NCBI GenBank assembly: GCA_018241865.1
Contig: JAFECY010000270.1
Location: forward strand, 1-11,059
Direction: 5' to 3'
Length of the DNA stretch: 11,059 bases
Origin: Pseudomonadota bacterium
Lineage (GTDB): Bacteria > Pseudomonadota > Gammaproteobacteria > Burkholderiales > Burkholderiaceae_D
A program made the translations under genes and the position numbers. Position 1 is the stretch's first letter. Every line of letters starts with the position of its first letter. Positions 1-7,448 of this stretch are shown here, in pieces. The notes under the pieces are model-generated. The model saw only the letters and a list, made by a program, of their open reading frames with translations, was not told the DNA's origin and searched no databases.

Positions 1-336
1 CGCGCCGGTTTCAATCATGCTTCGCAAATTGATCGTCTCGTCTTTGTACTCAGCCAACGACGTGACTGTAAACCCGGCATGCTTTACGCCAGCGCTATCG
101 AAATAGCTCAATTTGACGCTACTCGATTCCTGTTTAATGAATGCCTCAGTGCTGGCATCTCTGCCGTTAAGCTTCGCCCAGTGTTCATCCACCATTGCAG
201 CCGCATAACGGTCAAGCTGCTTACTGGCTTCCGCTTCCGATAATGTTTGGCCCTTTTCGGCCATGTACTTCATATAGCGGGCAATGCGTGATTTGTCGTG
301 CAAGAAGTCGATTTCACTCAGGTGCAACTGTCGGTT
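1..336 (-). other. Start of variable C-terminal (CT) region of TpsA, truncated
   Basis: The pretoxin part contains LHGLAG (2276-2281) and an Ala/Gly-rich hydrophobic run (about 2331-2346), then NAETYNRQLH at 2360-2369. In many CdiA/FHA proteins a short motif such as VENN, ELYN or an NRQLH variant marks where conserved sequence ends and the exchangeable entry and toxin domains begin. The following 107 visible residues are charged and helical, then change to a mixed pattern containing KLSYFDSAG. No known nuclease or other toxin motif is visible before the edge. GC over bases 1-300 is about 50%, clearly below most of the gene. Confidence 0.55.
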
Positions 337-3300
337 ATAAGTCTCCGCATTCAACGCGATATTGCTTCCCGCATTGATGCTTTGCCCATTGCCGCCTACT
401 GCGGCCCCTGCTGCTGCACCGACCAGCGCTGATCCCAGCTTCATCATGTCGTTGAATGCGGATGTGCCGTACTGGTAGCCTTGGCTGGCGAGGAAACTTT
501 CCATCGCAGGCGTGAGCGCTTCCTTGGCTGCGCCTGCCGTGGCGCCGGCCAGTGCATCGGTGCCGCCGATCTTAGCCTGGATCAGGCCGGCCAGACCATG
601 CAGGATGGTCTTTTCGAGGGAGCCGTCTTGCCATTTGTTCTCATTGGCGAGATCGCCAATCTGTTTGCCGATGACGGCGCCTACGGCATTGGCCGTGGCA
701 GCGCCCGTTTTGCCGCTGCCGACACCATCGACAACCAGGCCTGTTGCGACGGCCAGCGCCAAACTATATTTGCCGCCAGTGCCCCAGTCCTTTTGCGCCT
801 GTTGGGCATCGATAATGGTCTGTCTGGCTTGCGCTCTTTCTTCGTCGCTGCTGTTGGGGTTGTCAATGACCTTCTGTGCCGCTTGCTGGGTCTTGATGGC
901 ATTGGCAGCGATGTCGTTGGCCACTTGCTTGGAGGTGGCGATCACGGTGCCGGCAGCGGCAGAGATCGCCTGCTGCTCTTGCATGACTGCTTTGATATCG
1001 GGCGCCGCTGCGATCTTGGTATGCGCTGTGCTGGCCTCGGTGTTGATGCCGAGGTCTTTCGCACTGTCAGTCGTCTTGCCGCCAATCGTGATGGTGCCGT
1101 CGGTCAAAGTAGCGTAAGTGGTGGAGTGGGCGCTGCCTTTTTCCTGCATCGGCAAGCCGGGGGTGACGTTACCGCTCTTGGCGCTGCCAAAGGTTTGTTG
1201 TTGCACCTCAGGCTTTTTACTGCCGTTGGTGTTGGTGTCGCCCGCGCCGCTGCCGCCGCTCATGCTGCCTGCCAAGCTGACACTGCCGGCGTTGTACGTC
1301 ATCTCGTTCTCAAGATTGCTGAACGTGATGGCATTGGTGGTGAGCGCGGCGTTGGCGGCGTTGGTGCTGGTAATCGCGCCACCTTTGAGATCGACCGTGT
1401 CAGCATTGACGTGGTAGCCGTCGTTCCCTGCGAACAGACCGGATTGTTCATTGACGTAGGTGGCGCTGCTATCGCCTGAGGCTTTTGAGAAACTGCCGGA
1501 AGCTTCCCATGCCGTGCCGATCGAGACTTGCACCCGTACCCCGACATTGCTTTGGGCATTGTGCTGGGTGACGGTGTCTTGCACCGATTCGACCGCCAGC
1601 TTGCCTTTGACGTCGGCATTGATGGTGTCGGCTTTGACGTCGGCGCCTTTTAGCGTGGTGTCGCCCTTGGATTGCAGGGCGACAGTCTCGCCTGCCAGAT
1701 GGGTGTTGCTGTTGATGGTGGCGGCGTTGTTGTAGTCGCCGTGGCCGGCGTTGGCGGCGACATAGGCATAGACGCCGGTTTGCGCGCCGACGGAGAAGCC
1801 GACGCCGACTTCCACGCCGGCGCTGCGGTTGTTGCCGGAGCTCTGGGCGCTGCTTTGGCCGGCATCCAGCAGGATGTCTTTGGCGGCGTCGAGCGTGAGG
1901 GCCTTGCCGGCACTGAGGCTCGATCCGGTGGCGTGGATGTTGCCTTCGGTGGCGGTGAGCGTGATGTCGTTGCCGCCGTTGATGGTGCTGCCCTGGGCTT
2001 GGCTGCCGCTGGTTTGGTCTTGGCTGCTGGAGCTGGCGAAGCCGATCCCGACTTCGCCTTTGATCAGGGTGCCGCTGGTTTTACTGGCGGCGCTAATGGC
2101 TTGGTAGGCATTGGCGGCGGCGGCCATGCCTTGCATGGCTTGCAGCCGACCATCAGATTTGCTGGCGCCTTCGATGTTGTTGACGAGGTCGATGACGGGC
2201 GAGCTGATGCGGGCGAACATGCCGATTTTCAGGTCGGAATTGTCTTGCGCGCTGTTGCCGCTGTTGGCCGCGGTGGCGATGTCGATGGCCTTGCCGCTGA
2301 TGCTGATGTCGTTGGCGGCTAGGACATTGCTCGCCTTCTGGGTGTATTTGTCGCCGGCGGCAAGCGTGACATTGCCTTGCAGACTGGCGACATTGGAATC
2401 GATCTGGGTGATGCCGTCCTGGCTATCGTTATGATTCTCCTTATGGAAACCGGCGAAGCGCTCGGTGTCGGAGATCACGACTTTGCCAATGGCTTTACTG
2501 TCGCTGTGGTTATCGTTGGCCACGCGATCCTGGCCGCTTTGGAGCGTGAGATTGCGGGCGGCGTTGATGACGGTGTCGCCGTTGGCCGCGATGTTGCTGC
2601 CGGTGAGCGTGATGTCGCCCTCGGTAGTGGCTAATGTGGCCTTGCCGCCGACCGACAGGCTGGTGCCGGTGATGGTGTCGGTGTCGCCCAGGCCATTACC
2701 TTTGTTGTTGAATACGCCTACCGGCAAGCTGCCCCGGTTATCGAAACTCCAACCGCTGGCTTTGTTGTCTTGACTTTGACTTTCCAGATTGTGGCCCACG
2801 TCAAGGGTGAGGTGATTTTTGGCGAGCAGTAAGGCATCGCCTTCCGCGCTGATGCTGCTGCCTTGGCTATGGATGCTGCCGTCGGTGGCGAGGATGGTGA
2901 GGTCGCCCCCGGCTTTGAGCGTGCTGACTTTGGCGTCGCTGGTGGCGTAGTCCTGGGTGGCATTTGCGCTACGCGAACCTGCCTGTATCACAATGGGGGT
3001 GGAGGCGGCCAATATACCGTCTGCCGTGGCTTCAGCGCGCTTGAACTCCTTGCCAACGGTGCTGGTGGTTTTATTGTTTTTACCGCTCTCCTGATAGGCG
3101 TTACTGAAGGCAGAGAATGGATCGACTGTGACGCCTATCGAGAAACCGCTGGATTGGGATTGTTGCGCGCCGTGTTCGACGCTGGTGTTTTGCGCAGCGG
3201 AGAGATCGACGCTTTTGCCGATAAGGGTGAGGTCTTTGCCGGCACTGATGTCGGAAGCAATGACGGTCAATTGTTGCCCGGATTGAATGCGGGTGCTGCC

Positions 3301-6300
3301 TTCAAGCGATTCAATACTGGCGCCGTGTTGGCTACTCGCCTCGACGCTGGCTTGGCTGGCGCTGCTGGATTTGCCGTAGCCGATACTGGCAACGCCTGCC
3401 GAGTAGCTGGCCGTGAAGCCGGATGTTTTTTCTTCGCGGCTCTGCTGATGTTGATAGCGGTCTTGCGCCGACGTGATCATGACATTATTACCCGCTTGGA
3501 TACCAACATCCTGCGTGCCAACGGCGCTGCTGCCACGCACTGCCACATCATTACCGGCCTGCAGCGTAATCGTATTGCCACGGATGGCGCTGCCCTCGAC
3601 TTGCGTCAACGATGCCTTGTTGTATGTGGTGGTGGTCGTAGTCTTGAACAGATTCCCGCTCTTGTTATAACTTTCATCGACGGCGACGTGGCGAGTGCTG
3701 TCGTTCTGGATCGTGACATCGTTGCTGGCTGCCAGCGTGACCTGACCATTCTGCGCAGCGACATTGGCGCCGGTCAGGACGATATTGCCATTGCCGTCAG
3801 CAGCATGGCCGGTGGTGCGCACCGTGACGTTGCCGGCGGCGCTGAGCGAGCCGGAGACCAAGGTCTCGTCGTCGCGGGCGACGCGGTTGTAGCTCTTGGT
3901 GCCGATGGTTTGCAGATCGCGGGCGCTGCGGTTCTTGACCGCTTCGATGCTGACGTTGCTGCCTTGGATGGTGACGTCGCCGCTGCTGCTGTTGTTGCCG
4001 GCGTTGATATTCGCACCTGTCAGGCTGACATTGCCGTTGGCGGCGATGACGAGATTGCCGCCGGACTGGAAGTTCGCGGTCTGGTTAGTGGTGGCTGATT
4101 CGCTGATATAGCCGGTGCGACCCTGGGTGGCGCGGCCGCTCTGGTCTTGCACGTTCAACTGGTATTCGCCTGCTACTGCGGCGATTCGGATGTCGCGGTT
4201 GGCGACGGCGGTGAGGGTGTTGTCGGCAGTGATGCTTGCGCCGACAGCGTGCAGATCGCGTCCGGCTTGCAGCTGGATGTCACCGCCCTGAATGGTGGCG
4301 ATATGCTGGACGCTGCTGCGGCTGCTCGTGCCGTCGTTGTTGACGGTGTCTTTGCGCAGGGTCTGCAGCACGATGTCGCGCCCGGCCAAGAGGGTGAGGG
4401 GGGCGGGGTTGCCGGCAGTGCCGGTGCTCTCGCCTTTACCCAGAATGACGCCGGAGAGATTTTTGAGGTCGTTGTTGGCGCGCAGGTAGAGATCTTGCCC
4501 GCCGATGCGTCCGCCTTGGTTGACCAGGTCATGACCGGCGATAGCCGTGACCGTATTACCCGAGATCGTGCCGCTGTTGACGAGGTCGCCGCTGCTCTGG
4601 ATCAGGATGTCGTTGCCGGCGATCAGCGATCCGTTGGCTTGCAGGTCGCCGCTTTGCGGACGGCGCAGATAGACTTGCGGTGCGAGCACTTGGCGGGTAG
4701 TGCCGTCGGCGAGGGTCACGGTGCGTTCGACCAGCCAGACGATGTCGGTGGTGAGGAGCGCCATCTGCTCGGCGGTCAGAGCCACGCCGGGGGTAAGCTG
4801 GTATTTTTTAGTGAAGGCAACGCCGGCGTCCATCAGGGCCTTGTATTCGGCTTCGGTATTGCTGTAGCCGTCCAGATAGCGACGGCCGGTGAGCGCCAGG
4901 ATCTGGTCGTTAACCAGTTGCTGTTCGAGGAAGCCGTCGCCGTAGCGCTTGAGTTGGCGCTGCGGGTCGAGCTGCAGGCTTTGCAGGAAGTAGTCGGAGC
5001 CGAGGAAGGTACGGAAATTGGTGAAGCGCGGGTCGGTTTCGACCAGGTAGCGCGCGTTGGGTTCGGGGTGCTGCAGGAATAGGCTGTTGCTGGGCGTGGT
5101 CAGGTTGGACAGGCTGCTGGCGGGAGTGCGCACCACGGTCTGGTTGCCGACGTTTTGTTCAAAGCGCACCGTGGGCAGGTCGGTCATGACCGAGAGCGGA
5201 GCGGGACTGTAGTTGTTCTCGCCGTACCAGTTGCGGCAGTGGTGATTGCCGAAGGTGCCGCAGGCCACCACTTCGGTGAATTGTGCCGTGCCGCTGTAGT
5301 CGGTGCGGTCTTCGCCTTGGGTGGCGATGTTGGCAACGGCCGGGCCGTTGATGGCCAGCGCACCGCCGGCGACGATCTGACTGTCGCGGTTGATGACGCT
5401 GCCGCTGATGTTCATGCTGCCGCCGGAGAGGATCTGCCCCGGCGCGGTGCTGGCGACCACGGTACGCGTGCGGGTCGCATCGAGCTTGATCCGGGTGTAG
5501 TCCTCGAAATGCTCGATGCGGTTGTCTTCGGTGACTTGGGCGTTGTAGGGTGTGATCTGGATGTCGAGTGCGGTGAGCGTGGCTTGGAAGGCGGTGTTCC
5601 AAGTGGTGGCATCGGTGCGCCATTGGTTGCAGGCCGGACTGTTGACCAAGGTCACCATGCCGAAATTGGGATCGACGCTGCTGCAGCCGCCGGCAGGTTC
5701 GGTCGGTGGCGCCGAGCTGACCGGCGTGACGCCAAAGCGCGCGAAGATCGGGGCGTTCCAAGCGTAATTGGGCTGAAACGTGCACACCTGATTGAAGGTA
5801 TTGGGGTCCATCACGCACACCTGACCCATGGCCGGCAGCACGGTGCTGCGCTGGCCGTACTTGTCGGGGTGGACGACGCAACTGTTGTCGTCTTGGTTGC
5901 CGCCGATGCCGTTGCATTGGCTGGTGGCATATTGTGTCGCGCTGCCGTTGGGCTGCACTGTTTCGGTGTGCACCGGAGCGTCGGTCACTTGGGTGGTGTT
6001 CAAACCGTCGTTGCGGTTGAGGATGTTGTTTGCGTTGATGGCTAGCGCGCCGGTCGCTTCGATCCGGGCGGAGGCGTTGGTGAGGGTGTGTGCCGATCCT
6101 TGCAGTTGGCCGTTGGCGTCGATGCTGCCGCCGATGCCAATGTCACCCAGACTGTAGATCAGGGCGCCGTTGGTGTTGTTGATGGCTTGCGCGCCGATCA
6201 GGAGCGTATTGCGCGCGGCGATGACGCCGGTGTCGCTGTTGTTCACCGTGTCGGCATGGATGCGCAGCATGTCGCCGTAGAGGCGGCCGGAGTTGTCCAC

Positions 6301-7428
6301 GGTGGCGGCATGGATGCGGGTGTCGGCACTGTCGATCAGGCCGCTGGCGCTATTGGTCAGCGTGCCGCTGGCGGTGATGGCGGCGTTGCCGTCGCTCTGG
6401 GTCTGGCCGGTCAGGTTGGCCTTGCCGGTGGTGGCGATCTGGAGATTCTGTTTCGCGTAGCTGTCTTTCAGACTCAGGTCGCCGTTGGCCGACAGTACCA
6501 GGTTGCCTTGCAGCGCCGCCATGCGGCCGGTGCTGTTGACGCCGACGCCCAGTTCGCTCGATACGAGGTAAATCTGGTTGGCGTACATGCCGCCGAGGTT
6601 CTTGATGTCGATGGCGAATTGCGGCGCGGGGCCGCTGCCGCTCTGCGCAGCCGCTTGCAGGGTGCCGTACAACACCTGGTTGGCGCCGGCCAGTACGTTC
6701 AGGTTCTTGGCCCACACTTCGCCTTCGATGACGATGCCGCGCGCGATCAGGTCGAGCTGCTCGATATTGGCGGCGTTCAAGCCATTGTTGCCGACATTCA
6801 CCTGCCCCTGGCGCACGTCGAAGCCGCTGATGCCGCCGTTGCCGTCGAACTGGGTCTGGCCGGTGGTGAGGGTGGCGCGACCGGTGTTCAAGAAGCCGCA
6901 ACCGTCGCAAGAAATGCCGTTGGGGTTGGCCACCACGATATTGGCGCGCTGGCCGGCCACTTCGATGGTGCCGCGCAATTGCGAGGGATTGGCGCCGACC
7001 ACTTCATTCAGGATGATGCGTGCCGGCACGGGGCCGAGCTGCATGTTGCCGGTGATCCAGCCGCCTTGCTGGGTCTGCACCGCAGTCGGGCTGTTGTTGA
7101 GGATCAGGCCGTTGGGGGCGACGTTGAACTGGTCGTACTGGTTGCGCGAGACGCCGCCGGCGGAAGGCGGGGCGATGTGCACGATGGGCACACCGTTTTG
7201 GGCGGCGTCCATGATCGGACGCTGGCCGGCCGGGGCATTGACGTTGGGCGTGACTTGCGCATGCACCGGCACCGCGAGGAAAGTCGCCTGACTCAGCAAC
7301 AGGGCCGCCATGCCGCGCGCCACGCGGCGCACCCAAGGACGCTCGCCGGGCTGGAGATAGGCTTCCTGCCCGGTGCCTTGCCGCAGATGGGTGGCGGATT
7401 GTTGCTTGTACAGGTTGCGCTTGTTCAT
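1..7428 (-). CDS. TpsA exoprotein, FHA/CdiA-like, 3' end cut by window edge
   Basis: Seen: one uninterrupted frame of 2476 codons from the ATG at 7428 to base 1, with no stop. A basic n-region and a hydrophobic core (about residues 39-55) end in VHA|QV, a Sec cleavage site near residue 57. The TPS (haemagglutination activity) domain covers about 60-190, with NPSQL at 147-151, NPNGI at 168-172 and a CxxC pair (C174, C177). Next come beta-helix, a Cys island (505-731), a conserved module (794-924), FHA repeats (about 930-2030), a pretoxin region (about 2200-2364) and YNRQLH (2364-2369). Known: such proteins are secreted through a cognate TpsB and act as surface stalks. Several deliver a C-terminal toxin to neighbouring cells. 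Inferred: CdiA type, from the pretoxin region and the B-A gene order. The start follows tpsB by 20 nt with only a weak Shine-Dalgarno, suggesting co-transcription and perhaps coupling. A plain adhesin is the alternative. The symbol is left blank because the effector is unseen. Confidence 0.93.
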   Translation of the reverse strand, partial: MNKRNLYKQQSATHLRQGTGQEAYLQPGERPWVRRVARGMAALLLSQATFLAVPVHAQVTPNVNAPAGQRPIMDAAQNGVPIVHIAPPSAGGVSRNQYDQFNVAPNGLILNNSPTAVQTQQGGWITGNMQLGPVPARIILNEVVGANPSQLRGTIEVAGQRANIVVANPNGISCDGCGFLNTGRATLTTGQTQFDGNGGISGFDVRQGQVNVGNNGLNAANIEQLDLIARGIVIEGEVWAKNLNVLAGANQVLYGTLQAAAQSGSGPAPQFAIDIKNLGGMYANQIYLVSSELGVGVNSTGRMAALQGNLVLSANGDLSLKDSYAKQNLQIATTGKANLTGQTQSDGNAAITASGTLTNSASGLIDSADTRIHAATVDNSGRLYGDMLRIHADTVNNSDTGVIAARNTLLIGAQAINNTNGALIYSLGDIGIGGSIDANGQLQGSAHTLTNASARIEATGALAINANNILNRNDGLNTTQVTDAPVHTETVQPNGSATQYATSQCNGIGGNQDDNSCVVHPDKYGQRSTVLPAMGQVCVMDPNTFNQVCTFQPNYAWNAPIFARFGVTPVSSAPPTEPAGGCSSVDPNFGMVTLVNSPACNQWRTDATTWNTAFQATLTALDIQITPYNAQVTEDNRIEHFEDYTRIKLDATRTRTVVASTAPGQILSGGSMNISGSVINRDSQIVAGGALAINGPAVANIATQGEDRTDYSGTAQFTEVVACGTFGNHHCRNWYGENNYSPAPLSVMTDLPTVRFEQNVGNQTVVRTPASSLSNLTTPSNSLFLQHPEPNARYLVETDPRFTNFRTFLGSDYFLQSLQLDPQRQLKRYGDGFLEQQLVNDQILALTGRRYLDGYSNTEAEYKALMDAGVAFTKKYQLTPGVALTAEQMALLTTDIVWLVERTVTLADGTTRQVLAPQVYLRRPQSGDLQANGSLIAGNDILIQSSGDLVNSGTISGNTVTAIAGHDLVNQGGRIGGQDLYLRANNDLKNLSGVILGKGESTGTAGNPAPLTLLAGRDIVLQTLRKDTVNNDGTSSRSSVQHIATIQGGDIQLQAGRDLHAVGASITADNTLTAVANRDIRIAAVAGEYQLNVQDQSGRATQGRTGYISESATTNQTANFQSGGNLVIAANGNVSLTGANINAGNNSSSGDVTIQGSNVSIEAVKNRSARDLQTIGTKSYNRVARDDETLVSGSLSAAGNVTVRTTGHAADGNGNIVLTGANVAAQNGQVTLAASNDVTIQNDSTRHVAVDESYNKSGNLFKTTTTTTYNKASLTQVEGSAIRGNTITLQAGNDVAVRGSSAVGTQDVGIQAGNNVMITSAQDRYQHQQSREEKTSGFTASYSAGVASIGYGKSSSASQASVEASSQHGASIESLEGSTRIQSGQQLTVIASDISAGKDLTLIGKSVDLSAAQNTSVEHGAQQSQSSGFSIGVTVDPFSAFSNAYQESGKNNKTTSTVGKEFKRAEATADGILAASTPIVIQAGSRSANATQDYATSDAKVSTLKAGGDLTILATDGSIHSQGSSISAEGDALLLAKNHLTLDVGHNLESQSQDNKASGWSFDNRGSLPVGVFNNKGNGLGDTDTITGTSLSVGGKATLATTEGDITLTGSNIAANGDTVINAARNLTLQSGQDRVANDNHSDSKAIGKVVISDTERFAGFHKENHNDSQDGITQIDSNVASLQGNVTLAAGDKYTQKASNVLAANDISISGKAIDIATAANSGNSAQDNSDLKIGMFARISSPVIDLVNNIEGASKSDGRLQAMQGMAAAANAYQAISAASKTSGTLIKGEVGIGFASSSSQDQTSGSQAQGSTINGGNDITLTATEGNIHATGSSLSAGKALTLDAAKDILLDAGQSSAQSSGNNRSAGVEVGVGFSVGAQTGVYAYVAANAGHGDYNNAATINSNTHLAGETVALQSKGDTTLKGADVKADTINADVKGKLAVESVQDTVTQHNAQSNVGVRVQVSIGTAWEASGSFSKASGDSSATYVNEQSGLFAGNDGYHVNADTVDLKGGAITSTNAANAALTTNAITFSNLENEMTYNAGSVSLAGSMSGGSGAGDTNTNGSKKPEVQQQTFGSAKSGNVTPGLPMQEKGSAHSTTYATLTDGTITIGGKTTDSAKDLGINTEASTAHTKIAAAPDIKAVMQEQQAISAAAGTVIATSKQVANDIAANAIKTQQAAQKVIDNPNSSDEERAQARQTIIDAQQAQKDWGTGGKYSLALAVATGLVVDGVGSGKTGAATANAVGAVIGKQIGDLANENKWQDGSLEKTILHGLAGLIQAKIGGTDALAGATAGAAKEALTPAMESFLASQGYQYGTSAFNDMMKLGSALVGAAAGAAVGGNGQSINAGSNIALNAETYNRQLHLSEIDFLHDKSRIARYMKYMAEKGQTLSEAEASKQLDRYAAAMVDEHWAKLNGRDASTEAFIKQESSSVKLSYFDSAGVKHAGFTVTSLAEYKDETINLRSMIETGA
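1339..4641 (-). repeat. FHA-type repeat stalk of TpsA (coding repeats)
   Basis: About 1100 residues of degenerate short beta-helix repeats lie here. Recurrent units resemble AGNDI-L-A, G(S/A)-I-AG and GDITLT, which give the recurring GC-rich words in the DNA. The first part (about residues 930-1450) looks like FHA-1 repeats. The later part has marks of the FHA-2 region of CdiA-type proteins: ERFAGFHKENH at 1656-1666, VIDLVNNIEGAS around 1745-1755, and EQSGLFAG at 1994-2001. In E. coli CdiA the FHA-1 part builds the stalk and the FHA-2 part is linked to crossing the target outer membrane; assigning those roles here is by analogy. The boundaries are approximate. Confidence 0.75.
4657..5049 (-). 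other. Conserved YLVETDPRF module inside TpsA
   Basis: Residues 794-924 break the beta-helix repeat pattern. The segment opens with YLVETDPRF, contains SDYFLQSLQLDPQ and GDGFLEQQLV, and ends near APQVYLRRP at 916-924. The composition is mixed helical rather than repeat-like. From memory, closely similar segments occur in many large FHA/CdiA proteins of proteobacteria, placed between the N-terminal beta-helix and the main FHA-1 repeats. Its function is not established to my knowledge; a structural cap or break in the stalk is a guess. Confidence 0.65.
5238..5916 (-). other. Cysteine-containing island in TpsA
   Basis: Reading every codon of the frame gives only ten cysteines in 2476 residues. 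Two are the CxxC of the TPS domain; the other eight all lie here: C505, C517, C538, C549, C582, C600, C723 and C731. The first six fall in a non-repetitive, Pro/Asn/Thr-rich stretch with motifs such as CVVHPDKYG and VCVMDPNTFNQVC. The last two form CGTFGNHHC, followed by the aromatic NWYGENNY. Between the two groups the beta-helix pattern briefly returns (QILSGG, QIVAGG). A disulfide-bonded surface domain is the natural reading, but the pairing is unproven. Confidence 0.6.
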
Positions 7429-7448
7429 GCTGTTTCTAGATGCGTCAA

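Noticed and set aside
1339..4641. Repeated GC-rich words as a CRISPR array or satellite repeat
   Set aside because: The repeats are degenerate, irregularly spaced and remain in one reading frame encoding beta-helix repeats. There are no constant repeats separated by unique spacers.
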